DNA from: Mycolicibacterium rufum
GTDB taxonomy: Bacteria > Actinomycetota > Actinomycetes > Mycobacteriales > Mycobacteriaceae
Direction of reading: 5' to 3'
Length of the DNA: 64,000 nt
Assembly: GCF_022374875.2 (NCBI RefSeq)
Contig: NZ_CP092427.2
Location: 62,001 to 126,000 of the forward strand
A program made the translations under genes and the position numbers. Below the pieces are notes generated by a model. The model did not search any database. It was given only the letters and a program-made list of their open reading frames with translations, and was not told where the DNA came from. Below are positions 28,101 through 40,215 of the stretch, piece after piece (positions within the stretch are counted from its first letter, which is position 1; every line of letters starts with the position of its first letter).

Positions 28101-29872
28101 GTAGTGATGTCCAACCGGCTGAACTCGTCCTGGCGATAGCGATCCACGCAGGCCGAGCGCCGAATCTTTCCGCTGGTGGTGATGGGGATCGACCCGGGCG
28201 CGACGAGCACCAGATCGGCGACGCGCACGCTGTGGGTCTTCTTGATGGCAGAGGCCACCTCACGCTTGACCGCGCGCAGCTTGTCCAGCGCCTCGGCCTC
28301 GGAGCTGCCCTTCTTCTTCATCTCGACGACCGCGACGAGTTGCTCGCTGGTGTCGTCGAGCACGGAGATCGCGGCGACGCGACCGCCGGTGATCTCCTGG
28401 ATGGTGGCCTCGATGTCGTCCGGGTAGTGGTTACGCCCGTCGACGATCAGCATGTCCTTGATGCGGCCGATGATGAACATCTCGCCCTCGCTCATCACGC
28501 CGAGGTCGCCGGTGCGCAGCCACGGTCCGACCGGGGTGCCTTCGGAGGGGTTGACCATCTCGCCGCCGAACGTCCGCTCGGTCTGCTGCGGGTTGCGCCA
28601 GTAGCCCATCGCGACCTGGTCGCCGTGCACCCAGATCTCGCCGACCTTGCCGTCGGGGTTCTCGGTTCGGGTCTCCGGATCGACGATGCGCACGGTCGAG
28701 GACCGCGGGGCGCCGTAGGTGACCAGTTCGGTGCCCGCCTCGGTGCCGCAGCGCTCGGCGTGACCGGCCGCGAGCTTCTCGTAGTCGAACCGGACCGTCG
28801 ACGGCGTGTGGCCCATCGGGGCGGAGATGACGTACAGCGTGGCCTCGGCCAGACCGTAGGACGGCCGCACGGTGGTGGTCGGCATGTTGAACTTGGCGAA
28901 CCGCTCGTTGAAGCGCCGGATGGTCGCCGAGTGGATCCGCTCGCTGCCGCTGATGATGCCAAGGACGTCACCGAGGTCCATGCCCTCGAGGTCGGCGTCG
29001 GTGGTGCGCCGGACCGACAACTCGAATGCGAAGTTGGGCGCGGCCGACCAGGCGTGCGGGTTGATCGCCAGCTGCTGGATCCAGCGCGCCGGCTTCTGCA
29101 GGAACGCCACGGGGCTCATCAGCATCGCGGGCCTGCCGTGCAGACCGCCGTCCTCCGACGGCGTCAGCAGCGAGGCGAACACCCCTTGGATCAGACCCAT
29201 GTCGTGGTAGAAGGGCAGCCACGACACCATCGTGATGTCCCGCGGCGGGATGCCGTCGCGGTGCTCCATGTAGTCGTCGAACACCTGCTTGACGTTGGCG
29301 ATCACGTTGCGGTGCGTCATGATCACGCCGGCGGGCGCCCGCGTCGACCCGGAGGTGTACTGCAGGTACGCGGTCTTGGGCAGCGGTCCGACGTTCACCT
29401 CGACGGTGCGCGGCGAATCGAAGTCCAGCGCGTCGACCTCGATGACGGCGGGCGGGTTGCCGCCGGGCAGGGTGCCGACGTAGTTCATGATGTCGTGCAC
29501 GACGGCCGAGGTGGTCAGCACCGCCACCGGCTGGCAGTCGCGCAGCGCGCCGTTGACGCGCTCGTCGAGCTGGCCCATCGCGGGCACCGGCAGCGGCACG
29601 GCGATGAAGCCGGCGGCCATGGCGCCGTAGAACGCGACGATGTACTCCAGGCCCTGTGGGGCGAGGATCGCTGCGCGATCGCCCTTGGACCCGTGCCGGA
29701 GGAGTTCCTCGGCCACCACCTGGACACGGTGGTGGACCTGGGCCCACGTCAGCGACTCGGCGTATCCGGCCGGATCGATGTCGTAGTCGATGAAGGTGTA
29801 CGCCACATCGTCGGGCTGCTGACGAGCGCGCTCGGCGAGGATGCCGGGAATGGTCGACTCAAGCAAAGGCAT
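28097..29872 (-). CDS. FAAL-A: fatty acyl-AMP ligase (FadD26 type)
   Basis: 591 aa acyl-adenylate synthetase, first gene of the tightly packed PKS operon, as fadD26 is in the DIM locus. Motifs: YLQYTSGSTRAPAGVIMTHR (ATP grip), SWLPFYHDMGLIQGVF, PSYGLAEATLYVIS, RTGDLGVMSEGEMFIIGRIKD and DGRNHYPDDIEATIQ. It should activate a long-chain fatty acid as acyl-AMP and pass it to the N-terminal ACP of PKS-A, whose start codon it overlaps. ATG at 29872 has AAAGGA about nine bases upstream. It differs from FAAL-B mainly in the substrate-pocket half, for example a longer loop after the PFYHDMG core, which may mean a different starter acid (inference). Confidence 0.94.
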
Positions 29873-30427
29873 GGCGACGTCCTTTCATCAATAAGTTCTG
29901 CGTCCCGGCCCCATTGCCGTCTGGCAAACCGAATCGCAGCTCGTGGCCGCGCATCCCCCGCTCGCCCGAAGGCTAACACCGACCTGTCACAAATGTCGTG
30001 CAATCCGACCAAGGATTAGACCACGAATTGCTTGCCAGAGGGAAGCGGCGTGACCAGCCGAAATTTCGCCCGCAGAGAGCAAACGCGGGTGTGCAATTTA
30101 TTCCCGACGGCGGGGCTAGAGTTTTGCCAGCATCGCAAACGCCCCACCTCACTCGGGGGATCCTGGTTGCTCAGGATGGAAACTGCCCGGTACGCGGGCA
30201 CCCGAGCGGGGCAGCTGAACGCAATGCTCCTTTCGACTTGACGCGCGCGTAAGCGATTTGCGAGATCTGCACGCTCATGTCGTGTTTGTTCCTGACTCGT
30301 CGGTAAGGAGCAGGTCCGGGGAGGATGCACGGGCTCGCCGGAGCCGGCGTCCCGACCCCGAGGGTGTGCTCCACGGGAGATGACGGCACCGCCGAACGTG
30401 TGGCCAAGACCACAGCCGTGTCGTAGG
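29873..30427 (-). promoter_or_regulatory. 555-bp non-coding spacer, probable promoter region of the PKS operon
   Basis: No convincing gene lies between tesA and FAAL-A. The stretch is visibly less GC-rich than its neighbours, with runs such as aaatttcg and ggaataaattgc on the minus strand, as expected of a promoter region. In M. tuberculosis the DIM operon is also driven from just upstream of fadD26. A short inverted repeat (ATCCTG, six-base loop, CAGGAT, 30160-30177) has no T-run and is not a clear terminator. I could not assign a reliable -10/-35 pair. Confidence 0.45.
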
Positions 30428-31141
30428 CTATCGGGCCGCCCGTGCCCAGATCGTGCGCTCGATGGCGGGCACCACCTCGCCGAGGTGGTCATTGAGGTAG
30501 AAGTGATGGCCCGGCAACTCGGTGGCGGTGAAGTCCGAGGTCGTGCGGTCGGCCCACGGCTTCACCTTGGCGGCCGTCGCGATCTCGTCGTCGTCCCCGT
30601 AGAAGGCGTGGATCGGGCTGGACAGCGTCACCTCGGGCGGGCACCGGTAGTTCGCGATCGCCTTGAGCCCGCGCAGCGTCGGCAGGATCGCGGCCGCGAA
30701 CTCCGGGTTCTTCATGAACTCGGGGTTGGCGCCCGTCATCGTGCTGACCGCCGCCAGCAACCCGTCATCGTCGTCGGGGATGTCCTCGTAGCCGACGTGG
30801 CCGGGCGCGGCGACCGCCGAGACGAACAGCGCCCCGATCGGTCGGCCCGCCGCCTCGAAGCGGCGCGCCACCTCGAAGGCCAGCAGGCCGCCCATGCTGT
30901 GCCCGAAAAAGAAGATGGGGTCACCGTGAGCCCCGCCGATTTTGTCGGGCGACACCATCGTCACGACCTCGTCCGCGAGCGCGGGCAGGCTGGTGAACGA
31001 CGCGAAGTCCTGCTTGCCACGCTGGCCGGGGTACTGCACGGCAGTGCGTTTGACGTCGGTGGTGAACGTCTTGGCGAACGGCACGTAGTACTGCGCCGAC
31101 CCGCCGGCGTGCGGGAAGATGAACAACCTCGGCTGCGTCAC
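30428..31141 (-). CDS. tesA: TesA-like type II thioesterase
   Basis: 237 aa alpha/beta-hydrolase thioesterase that acts in trans on modular PKS products. It shows the N-terminal FPHAGGSA, the nucleophile GHSMGG (Ser82), an acidic stretch YGDDDEIA and the catalytic histidine in LPGHHFYLND (about 212). M. tuberculosis TesA is about 261 aa, lies just upstream of fadD26 and interacts with PpsE for phthiocerol release; the same order is kept here. The GTG start at 31141 has only a weak ribosome site and lies 35 bases after the gcvP stop on the same strand. It may therefore be partly read from the gcvP transcript. Confidence 0.92.
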   Translation of the reverse strand: MTQPRLFIFPHAGGSAQYYVPFAKTFTTDVKRTAVQYPGQRGKQDFASFTSLPALADEVVTMVSPDKIGGAHGDPIFFFGHSMGGLLAFEVARRFEAAGRPIGALFVSAVAAPGHVGYEDIPDDDDGLLAAVSTMTGANPEFMKNPEFAAAILPTLRGLKAIANYRCPPEVTLSSPIHAFYGDDDEIATAAKVKPWADRTTSDFTATELPGHHFYLNDHLGEVVPAIERTIWARAAR

Positions 31142-31176
31142 GCGGACACCCTATCGCCACCCGCCGCCGACGCTCG

Positions 31177-34038
<2,862 letters not shown>

Positions 34039-34089
34039 GAAGGACGTCTCCCGACGTTCGGGCGCGAGGAGCGCACGCGGAGCGGCTCC

Positions 34090-34302
34090 TCCCCCTCTGT
34101 CGTCGGCCCGGTCCGGGCGGCCTGAGAGATTCGGCCACCCCGACGCCGGTCAGGATGCCCTTTCCCCATGGGCGGGTGCGGTGCACCACTTTCCAGAGGC
34201 ATCGGGGCCTGTCGCGGTCCGGGGTGCCTGAGAGGTTGACGGAGAGGTGTTGCTCCTTCGGCGTCCGTGGCTGGCGGCCACGGAACTCTCCCGCGAGAGG
34301 GC
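34090..34302 (-). ncRNA. Tandem glycine riboswitch upstream of gcvP
   Basis: Read on the minus strand, the leader has two glycine-aptamer-like units. The first contains GGGAGAGTT (34284-34292), GCCGAAGGAGCAA (34249-34261) and CCTCTCAGG (34229-34237). The second contains ATCTCTCAGGC (about 34121-34130) and ends in GACAGAGGGG (about 34092-34101). These are the conserved glycine riboswitch blocks, and gcv leaders are its standard location. The boundaries are estimates. It occupies most of the 307-bp gap between the MerR gene and gcvP; no protein gene is supported there. Confidence 0.9.
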
Positions 34303-34345
34303 GATGCGGGCCCCAGTCTACCGGCCGGGATCCGCGGTCGCCCGA

Positions 34346-34966
34346 TCAGCCGATCTTGCGGTCGCGGTGCTTGCGCCGCGACGCCAGTTCGTCCTCCGGC
34401 GCCGAGATCGATTCGCCGCCGTCGGCACGCTCGCCGGGGAAATCGGCGATCGCGCCGGTCAGTTCGCGCATCGCCCCGGAGACCGCGATGCCGAACACGC
34501 CCTGGCCGCCCTGCAGCAGGTCCACCACTTCCTCGGCCGAGGTGCACTCGTAGACCGTGGTGCCGTCGGAGAACAGCGTGATGTTGGCCAGGTCGGAGAC
34601 GCCGCGCTGACGCAGATGGTCGACCGCGACGCGGATGTTGTGCAGCGAGATGCCGGTGTCGAGGAGACGCTTGACGATCTTGAGGACCAGGATGTCCTTG
34701 AAGGAGTACAGCCGCTGGCTGCCCGACCCCGCAGCGCCCCGGATCGAGGGCACCACCAGTGAGGTCCTGGCCCAGTAGTCGAGCTGCCGGTAGGTGATGC
34801 CGGCGATCTGGCAGGCGCTCGGCCCGCGGTAGCCCACCAGCTCGTCGGGCACCGAGTCATCGGGGAACAGACCCGCCTGCACCGGTTCGGCGACTCGGGG
34901 AAGCGGGTCCGCCTGCGGGGCGCCGGTGTTCAGGTCCAGTTGCTCCTGGCGGGGCGTGTCTCCCAC
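34346..34966 (-). CDS. MerR-family transcriptional regulator (Rv1830-like)
   Basis: 206 aa from the chosen GTG at 34966 (VGDTPRQEQLDL), which has GAGAGGA upstream. Longer in-frame starts exist but would add low-quality arginine-rich sequence. A winged-helix MerR domain covers about residues 40-115: YRGPSACQIAGITYRQLDYW, then SGSQRLYSFKDILVLKIVKRL and GISLHNIRVAVDHL. The C-terminal part (TVYECTSAEEVVDLLQGGQG) is an effector or dimer region of unknown ligand. It ends about 40 bases before the glycine riboswitch. In M. tuberculosis Rv1830 has the same place between the DUF151 gene and gcvB; targets are not evident from this sequence. Confidence 0.87.
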   Translation of the reverse strand: MGDTPRQEQLDLNTGAPQADPLPRVAEPVQAGLFPDDSVPDELVGYRGPSACQIAGITYRQLDYWARTSLVVPSIRGAAGSGSQRLYSFKDILVLKIVKRLLDTGISLHNIRVAVDHLRQRGVSDLANITLFSDGTTVYECTSAEEVVDLLQGGQGVFGIAVSGAMRELTGAIADFPGERADGGESISAPEDELASRRKHRDRKIG

Positions 34967-35071
34967 TTGTCGAATCCTCTCGCCGATCGAACTCGCGTCG
35001 CCTGACCTGCGTGGGCGCACGTTATCCCAGCCCGAACCTCGTTCGAGCATACGCTTGGGGGCCGGTCTTGA

Positions 35072-35106
35072 CTGCCCGTCGGGACCAAGTATGGCTGCCC
35101 GTCGGG
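35072..35106. repeat. Two 12-bp direct repeats upstream of the Rv1830-like gene
   Basis: The 12-mer ctgcccgtcggg occurs at 35072-35083 and again at 35095-35106, with starts 23 bases apart (about two helical turns). It lies in the 215-bp gap between the MerR gene and the DUF151 gene. Regulator binding is possible but no partner is known. Confidence 0.5.
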
Positions 35107-35181
35107 GCGACGCCGGAAACCCGCCCCGCGTGTCGAGGACGACGAGACGCATCCGTGACCAAGACGCGCTACACGGCCGTG

Positions 35182-35676
35182 CTACGTCGCCTTGAAGTCG
35201 TCCGGGGAGACGCTGTCGAGGAACTCTTTGAACTTCTCCACCTCGTCCTCGCGCACAGCGCCGGTGGCCTCGTCGTCGTTCTCGTCGGGGATCAGCAGCC
35301 CGGCCTCGGCGAGCACCGCCTCCTCGACGTAGATCGGCACGCCGACCCGCAGCGCGATGGCCACCGAATCCGAGGGCCGGGCGGAGACCTTGATGTCGCG
35401 GTCGAAGATCAGGTCGGCGTAGAAGGTGCCCTCCTGCAGATCGACGATGCGCACTTCCTTGAGTGAATGACCAAGGGCGGCAATGACATCGCGGAACAGG
35501 TCGTGGGTCAGCGGCCGGGCCGGCTCGACCCCCTGCTGTTCCAGGGCGATGGCCGCGGCCTCGGACTGCCCGATCCAGATCGGCAGATAGCGGTCGCCGT
35601 TGGACTCGCGCAGCAACAGGACGGGCTGGTTCTGCGGCTGTTCCACGCGGATTCCGACGACGCGAACCTCACCCAT
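35182..35676 (-). CDS. DUF151 / bifunctional nuclease-domain protein (Rv1829-like)
   Basis: 164 aa, the same length as M. tuberculosis Rv1829, with the DUF151 core MGEVRVVGIRVEQPQNQPVL, RYLPIWIGQSEAAAIALE, the HDLFRDVIAALG helix and SARPSDSVAIALR. The acidic tail is DENDDEATG. The family is called bifunctional nuclease from plant members, but the mycobacterial role is not established. No signal peptide or membrane segment is visible, so it is cytoplasmic. It lies between two MerR genes in an arrangement conserved across mycobacteria, which suggests functional linkage. 94 bases separate it from the Rv1828-like gene. Confidence 0.93.
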   Translation of the reverse strand: MGEVRVVGIRVEQPQNQPVLLLRESNGDRYLPIWIGQSEAAAIALEQQGVEPARPLTHDLFRDVIAALGHSLKEVRIVDLQEGTFYADLIFDRDIKVSARPSDSVAIALRVGVPIYVEEAVLAEAGLLIPDENDDEATGAVREDEVEKFKEFLDSVSPDDFKAT

Positions 35677-35770
35677 CTGTGCCTGCCCTCCGCACCGGTG
35701 TTGCCCTGTTCCGTCCGGCCCTGTCGACGGCCCGGACGCGACGGTGACGCCGTCGGATCGAGTCTAGTCC

Positions 35771-36523
35771 TCAGCGATCGAGAACGTCGCGTACGGCCGA
35801 CTTGATCAATGACGTGTGCAGCGTGATCGCCAGCGCCGCGACTTCGCGCGCGAGGTCGTCGGCGCGGTCGCGCGCACCGGCCTTGCCCGCCTTGACGACC
35901 GGGCCGGCGATCTGGGCGATCAGATCGGACTGCCGGTCGGCCGCGGACCGGAACGCCCGCAGGTGCCGCGGTTCGACGCCGTAGTCGGCCAGCGCGCGGG
36001 CGCACTGGGCGATGACGACCGAGTGCTCGTCGAAGAACACGGTGCCCGCACCCTTGAAGATCGGGGTGATGATGCCGCCCTTGACCAGAGAGTTGAGCAA
36101 CTCCTCGTCGACGCCGGAGCGTTCCAGCAGCGCCTCCCGGCTGAGCCGGGCCTGGGCCGGTGCGCTCGGCAGCACCGCGCCGGCGTCGGCGGCGTCGTCA
36201 CGTCTGCCCACCGGCACCAACCGGGTCGCGTAGGCCGAACCGCTCTGCGGCAGTTCACCGTCGGGAAGGGCGTCGAGTTGCGCCTTGATCACCTTGAGCG
36301 GCAGGTAGTGATCCCGCTGCGCGGTGAGGATGAACCGCAGCCGGGCGCAGTCGTAGGCGGTGAACCGCCGGTAGCCCGACGCGGTGCGCTGCGGGGTCAC
36401 CAGCCCCTCGGCCTCCAGGAACCGGATCTTGGAGATCGTGACGTCGGGGAACTCGGAGCGCAGCGTGTCCAGCACGACCCCGATGGACATCCCGGCCAAG
36501 GCCGAGGTCTCGGGTTGGGTCAT
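35771..36523 (-). CDS. MerR-family transcriptional regulator (Rv1828-like)
   Basis: 250 aa. The N-terminal winged-helix MerR domain (about 12-90) includes [53 protein letters not shown] and [17 protein letters not shown]. The second half ([15 protein letters not shown] region onward, ending in [19 protein letters not shown]) is the conserved Rv1828-type effector region with no assigned ligand. M. tuberculosis Rv1828 is 247 aa and very similar in sequence. It follows garA by 30 bases on the same strand, so garA and this regulator are probably co-transcribed. The start ATG at 36523 fits the orthologue length. Confidence 0.94.
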   Translation of the reverse strand: MTQPETSALAGMSIGVVLDTLRSEFPDVTISKIRFLEAEGLVTPQRTASGYRRFTAYDCARLRFILTAQRDHYLPLKVIKAQLDALPDGELPQSGSAYATRLVPVGRRDDAADAGAVLPSAPAQARLSREALLERSGVDEELLNSLVKGGIITPIFKGAGTVFFDEHSVVIAQCARALADYGVEPRHLRAFRSAADRQSDLIAQIAGPVVKAGKAGARDRADDLAREVAALAITLHTSLIKSAVRDVLDR

Positions 36524-36553
36524 CGCAGATCGCCGCCGCGGTCGGGTGGTCGG

Positions 36554-37024
36554 TTACTCGGACGCGCCGTCGTCGCCCTTGGGTCCGGTCAGGAACACCA
36601 GGCGGAACTTGCCGATCTGCACCTCGTCGCCGTTGGCCAGCACGGCGGAGTCAACGGGCTCCCGGTTGACGTAGGTGCCGTTGAGGCTGCCCACGTCGAC
36701 GACCTGGAACTCGCCGCCCTCGAGGCGGAACTCCGCGTGCCGACGGCTCACGGTGACGTCGTCGAGGAAGATGTCACTGTCGGGATGGCGGCCCGCCGAG
36801 GTGGTGGGCTGGTCCAACAGGAAGCGCGACCCCGCGTTGGGTCCCCTCTTGACCACCAGCAACGCCGACCCCACCGGCAGTCCTTCGACGCCGGACACCG
36901 CGCTCTCGCCGCCCGCCGCGGGCGGAGCGTCGAGCTCGTTGAGGAAGTCGGCGCGGAAGACCGATGTCGTTTCCACGGTGACTTCGTCAGAGTCGGCCCC
37001 CGAGTTGAAGTCTTTTTCCGTCAC
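36554..37024 (-). CDS. garA: GarA, FHA-domain regulator of 2-oxoglutarate/glutamate metabolism
   Basis: 156 aa from the GTG at 37024 (VTEKDFNSG), chosen because of a GAGGAG ribosome site and the M. tuberculosis GarA N-terminus; upstream frame extension is not conserved. An N-terminal phospho-acceptor motif VETTSVF (threonines about 19-20) is the PknB/PknG target known in GarA. The FHA domain (about 60-145) shows AGRHPDSDI, SRRHAEF and GSLNGTYVN, which bind phosphothreonine. In the family, unphosphorylated GarA inhibits 2-oxoglutarate dehydrogenase and NAD-glutamate dehydrogenase and activates glutamate synthase. It lies between gcvH and the Rv1828-like regulator. Confidence 0.96.
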   Translation of the reverse strand: MTEKDFNSGADSDEVTVETTSVFRADFLNELDAPPAAGGESAVSGVEGLPVGSALLVVKRGPNAGSRFLLDQPTTSAGRHPDSDIFLDDVTVSRRHAEFRLEGGEFQVVDVGSLNGTYVNREPVDSAVLANGDEVQIGKFRLVFLTGPKGDDGASE

Positions 37025-37169
37025 CCGCTGCTCCTCACTGGCTGCTGTGGCGGTATCCGGCCGGGACATCCAGCCGTCGCGCCGCTGGTGTCGACCGTAC
37101 CGTGCAGTGGACCGCGTTGTGTCCACCACGGCCGGATCCGCATCCTGGTCGCACCGACCCTAACAACAC

Positions 37170-37565
37170 CTACTCGGTCACGTGGGCGCGGTAGCCCTCC
37201 GCGTCGAGCAGAGAGGCCAGCGCGGCCTGCAGCGCGTCGCCGTCGGCCTGGAGTTCGACCAGCCAGCCCTCGCCGTACGGATCGGAGTTGACCAGCTGCG
37301 GATTGGACTCCAGATCACCATTGACCGCAACGACTTTCGCGGTGACGGGGGCGTAGAGATCAGAGACCGACTTCGTCGACTCGACTTCGCCGAAGGACTC
37401 CCCCGCGCTGAGCTCGGTCCCCACGTCGGGCAACTGGACGAACACCACGTCGCCGAGCGCGGACTGCGCGAAGTCGGTGATGCCGACGCGCACCGTGTCG
37501 TCGCCCTTCTGCGCCACCCACTCGTGTTCGGCGGTGTAGGACAGGTCGGCGGGAATCTCGGTCAC
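37170..37565 (-). CDS. gcvH: Glycine cleavage system H protein
   Basis: 131 aa lipoyl carrier that shuttles the aminomethyl group from GcvP to GcvT. It has TAEHEWV at the N-terminus, [19 protein letters not shown], and the lipoylation site [15 protein letters not shown] with the acceptor lysine at about 65. The C-terminus GEGWLVEL fits the family. Rv1826 of M. tuberculosis is 134 aa. It follows the DUF881 gene by 36 bases and precedes garA by 145 bases, all on the same strand. It is not adjacent to gcvP and has no visible glycine riboswitch of its own. Confidence 0.97.
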   Translation of the reverse strand: MTEIPADLSYTAEHEWVAQKGDDTVRVGITDFAQSALGDVVFVQLPDVGTELSAGESFGEVESTKSVSDLYAPVTAKVVAVNGDLESNPQLVNSDPYGEGWLVELQADGDALQAALASLLDAEGYRAHVTE

Positions 37566-37601
37566 GGTGCTCCTTGGTTCTCGTGCGACCTGACGGTCAC
37601 G

Positions 37602-38345
37602 TCACTTGACGGGCTGAGCGTATTGGCGCGGTTTCGGTTGCCGCAAGGCGGTCACGTCGACCCGGTCGGATTGTTGCACCACCATCGTCCCGCCCACGCG
37701 TTCGATGCTGTCCATGGCTCCGCCGGGGATATTCATCGCCGCCGCCAGTGTCGGCGGATCACCAATGGCGACAACCGAATACGCAGGGTTCAGGGTGGTG
37801 GAGTCGACGACCAGCGCTCCCGGGGGGCCGACCACCCAGGTGTCCACGCCGACGCGCACCGACGTCTGACCGCCGCGGATCTCCATCGCCTCGGCCCCGG
37901 CGGCGCGCAGCTCGTTGATCACATCGAGCATCGTCTCGGCGGCCACGCCCGGTGCGGGGTCGGTGATGGTCAGCGTCACGCCCGGGCCGGTCGCGGCCAC
38001 GGTGCCGATCAGGATCGACAGCGCGGCCAGCCGCGCCCGGGCGTTCTCGATGGCCGCCTGGTCACTGCTGCCCGAGGCCTGCAGCTCGGCCAGCAAGCGC
38101 TGCAGGTCGGCCACCTCGGAGTTCAGCGCGGCCTCGCGCTGCTGCAGGGAGTCCAGCAGCACCAGCAGGTCGGCCGGGCGGGCGGTCTCCAGCGAATCGC
38201 CGGAATCGGTCTGGCGCACCTGCGTGGCGATCGCGATACCGAGCACCAGGCACAGCAGCACCGCCAGCACCCCGAACACGCGGCGCCCGCGCGGGGCGGG
38301 GTCGGCGTCGGGTGGCAGCTCGTGGCGGCCGTGCTCGTCGCTCAT
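37602..38345 (-). CDS. DUF881 membrane-anchored protein (Rv1825-like)
   Basis: 247 aa. A charged proline-rich N-terminus is followed by one transmembrane helix (about 24-44, VFGVLAVLLCLVLGIAIAT). A coiled-coil-prone segment follows (about 60-110, LLVLLDSLQQREAALNSEV), then a globular DUF881 domain with GPGVTLTITDPAPG and WVVGPPGALVVDS. The topology suggests a bitopic protein with an extracytoplasmic domain. DUF881 proteins flanking a small DUF1290 protein are conserved in Actinobacteria, often near division or envelope genes, but their job is not settled. One base separates it from the DUF1290 gene. Confidence 0.92.
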   Translation of the reverse strand: MSDEHGRHELPPDADPAPRGRRVFGVLAVLLCLVLGIAIATQVRQTDSGDSLETARPADLLVLLDSLQQREAALNSEVADLQRLLAELQASGSSDQAAIENARARLAALSILIGTVAATGPGVTLTITDPAPGVAAETMLDVINELRAAGAEAMEIRGGQTSVRVGVDTWVVGPPGALVVDSTTLNPAYSVVAIGDPPTLAAAMNIPGGAMDSIERVGGTMVVQQSDRVDVTALRQPKPRQYAQPVK

Positions 38346-38346
38346 C

Positions 38347-38679
38347 TCACGCGCCGAACAGCCTCCGCCGCAGCGCCGCGGCGTTGCCGAAGATCCGGAT
38401 ACCGAGCACCACGATGATCGCGGTGCTCAGCTGCGTGCCGACGCCGAGCTGGTCCCCGACGTACACGATGAGCGCGGCCACCAGCACGTTGAAGACGAAC
38501 GACACCACGAACACCTTGGCGTCGAAGATCTTCTCCAGGTAGGCGCGCAGACCGCCGAACACCGCGTCCAGCGCGGCGACCACGGCGATCGGCAGGTAGG
38601 GCTGGATCACCTCGGGCACGCTGGGGTGGAACACCACCCCGATCACGATGCCGACGACGAGCGCGACGATGCCGATCAC
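38347..38679 (-). CDS. DUF1290 small basic membrane protein (Rv1824-like)
   Basis: 110 aa with three hydrophobic segments: about 1-17, 27-45 (YLPIAVVAALDAVFGGLRAY) and 55-75 (VVSFVFNVLVAALIVYVGD). It ends in a basic RRRLFGA tail. This is the small basic protein (Sbp) family found between two DUF881 genes in Gram-positive bacteria. GTG at 38679 follows a GAGAGGGG ribosome site and lies 13 bases after the upstream DUF881 gene. Tight spacing on both sides implies co-expression and probably a joint membrane complex (inference). Confidence 0.91.
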   Translation of the reverse strand: MIGIVALVVGIVIGVVFHPSVPEVIQPYLPIAVVAALDAVFGGLRAYLEKIFDAKVFVVSFVFNVLVAALIVYVGDQLGVGTQLSTAIIVVLGIRIFGNAAALRRRLFGA

Positions 38680-38692
38680 CCGGACACCCCTC

Positions 38693-39583
38693 TCACTTCG
38701 GCCCCATCTCCTCGGCGAAATTGAGGTCCCGCACCGAGCCGGCGGGCAGCGTGAGCCCCTCCCCGGCGGCCACGCTCACCCCGACCCCGTAGGACGACTC
38801 GAGCAGCCGCAGCCGCTGCAGGCCCGAGCTGCGGTCGAAAGTGTCGGCCATCGCATGCGGCGGGCCCACCGCGAGGATGGCGTACGGACTGGCGATCGGT
38901 TGATTGTCGACCAGGACGCCGCCGCCCGCCTGCCGGATCGTGACGTTGGGGCCGATCCGCACCCCGCCCACCGAGATCGCCTCGGCCCCGGAGAGCCACA
39001 GCGAGTTCACCACCAGCTGCAGGTCGCGGTCGAGGATCACCTGCCGGCTGCCCTCGACCCGCTGCTTGGACACGTCGGTGAGGTCGCGGCCGACGCCGGG
39101 ATCGGTGACGGTGACGGTCAACCCGGGCCCGATCACCGGGGTGGCGGCCGCCGCGAAGTTCGCCTGGTCGAGGTCGCCGAGCAGTTGCCGACCGGCGGCG
39201 TCACCGGCCAGCCGGCTGCGGCGCTCGGTGTCCACGTCGGCGGCCAGCGCGTTGCGCCGGGCGGTCAGCGCGTCGGTGGCCGCCTCGGACGAGCGCACGC
39301 TGGCGGCCAGCACCTGCTGGGATTCCCGCACCCCGGGGGCGGTGGCCTTGGCCTGCGACCACGCCAACGCGAACACCGCGGCCACCAGCGCCGCCGCAGC
39401 CACCTGCCACAGCCGATCGACCGGGGTGCGCCGTCGTGGCGACCGGGCCGCGGCCGCGTAGCCGGGGTCGAGGTGGTCGGACAGCAGGGACCGCAGCAGC
39501 GACGGCACCGGGATCAACGTGGGGGCGTCCGCCCGCCGCGCGGCACGCCCGGCCGTCGGATCCCAGCCCCCCAGCTCGGTCAC
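38693..39583 (-). CDS. DUF881 membrane-anchored protein (Rv1823-like)
   Basis: 296 aa from the GTG at 39583 (VTELGGWDP), whose GTGA overlap with the pgsA2 stop fixes the start; Rv1823 is about 307 aa. A proline- and arginine-rich N-terminal 70 residues are followed by one membrane helix (about 75-95, [19 protein letters not shown]). Next come a coiled-coil-like stretch and the DUF881 domain with [14 protein letters not shown] and [17 protein letters not shown]. It is a paralogue of the 37602-38345 protein on the other side of the DUF1290 gene. A very long open frame continues upstream through pgsA2 and secA2 but is only a frame shadow. Confidence 0.9.
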   Translation of the reverse strand: MTELGGWDPTAGRAARRADAPTLIPVPSLLRSLLSDHLDPGYAAAARSPRRRTPVDRLWQVAAAALVAAVFALAWSQAKATAPGVRESQQVLAASVRSSEAATDALTARRNALAADVDTERRSRLAGDAAGRQLLGDLDQANFAAAATPVIGPGLTVTVTDPGVGRDLTDVSKQRVEGSRQVILDRDLQLVVNSLWLSGAEAISVGGVRIGPNVTIRQAGGGVLVDNQPIASPYAILAVGPPHAMADTFDRSSGLQRLRLLESSYGVGVSVAAGEGLTLPAGSVRDLNFAEEMGPK

Positions 39584-40206
39584 CGCGCCGGCGTCCCGGA
39601 CGCGATCCGCGGCATCCGCCGCGCCACCATGCGCACCTGCAGCAGGTACAGCACTCCCGACCACAGGTACATCGCCGTGCCCCAGATCAAGAAACCCCAC
39701 CCGATCGCCAGCACCACCCGGCTCCACAGCGCGTCGTACTGGCCGAGCAGCACCAGCGGCAGCCCGGACATCAGCGCGAACGTCGCGGCCTTGCCGATGT
39801 AGGTGACCGGCAGCGCGGTCAGCCCGCGGCTGCGCAGCAACGGCAGCGTCGTCGCCAGCACCGCATCGCGTCCCAGCAGCGTCGCGACGAACCACCACGG
39901 CACCACGCCGGCCGCCGCCAACGCCACCGGGATCACGATCATGTAGATCCGGTCGACCAACGGATCCAGCAGCGCGCCGAGGCGCGACGACTGGTTGTCG
40001 AACAGCCGGGCGATCTTGCCGTCGGCCCAGTCCGACGCCCCGCTGAACATCAGCACCGCCACCGCCCAGGCGTGGGCGTGCAGCACGAGCAGCAGCACCA
40101 GGAACACCGGGACCAGCACGAGCCGGATCACCGACAGCGCGTTCGGCACCGTCCACACGCGGTCGCGCGGCGCCGGGGCATCCCCGTGTTCGAACCCGCG
40201 GGCCAT
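39580..40206 (-). CDS. pgsA2: CDP-alcohol phosphatidyltransferase (PgsA2-like)
   Basis: 208 aa integral membrane enzyme that joins a CDP-diacylglycerol lipid to an alcohol. The family signature DG(x2)AR(x8)G(x3)D(x3)D is complete: [11 protein letters not shown], then [12 protein letters not shown]. About five to six hydrophobic segments are visible. Orthologous by position to Rv1822 (pgsA2), named as a phosphatidylglycerophosphate synthase, although the exact alcohol acceptor is not certain from sequence. It lies nine bases after secA2 and overlaps the DUF881 gene by four bases, so it is in the same operon. Confidence 0.93.
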   Translation of the reverse strand: MARGFEHGDAPAPRDRVWTVPNALSVIRLVLVPVFLVLLLVLHAHAWAVAVLMFSGASDWADGKIARLFDNQSSRLGALLDPLVDRIYMIVIPVALAAAGVVPWWFVATLLGRDAVLATTLPLLRSRGLTALPVTYIGKAATFALMSGLPLVLLGQYDALWSRVVLAIGWGFLIWGTAMYLWSGVLYLLQVRMVARRMPRIASGTPAR

Positions 40207-40215
40207 GCGTAGAAC

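Noticed and set aside
30157..30180. Hairpin as a rho-independent terminator after tesA
   Set aside because: The stem is only six base pairs and no T-run follows on either strand; it also lies more than 240 bases past the tesA stop.
29998..30492. Short open frames in the tesA to FAAL-A spacer
   Set aside because: Weak or no ribosome sites, no family resemblance and non-coding composition; treated as regulatory DNA.
34039..34345. Small protein gene (Rv1831-like) between the MerR gene and gcvP
   Set aside because: The interval is filled by the tandem glycine riboswitch, and no short frame has a ribosome site.
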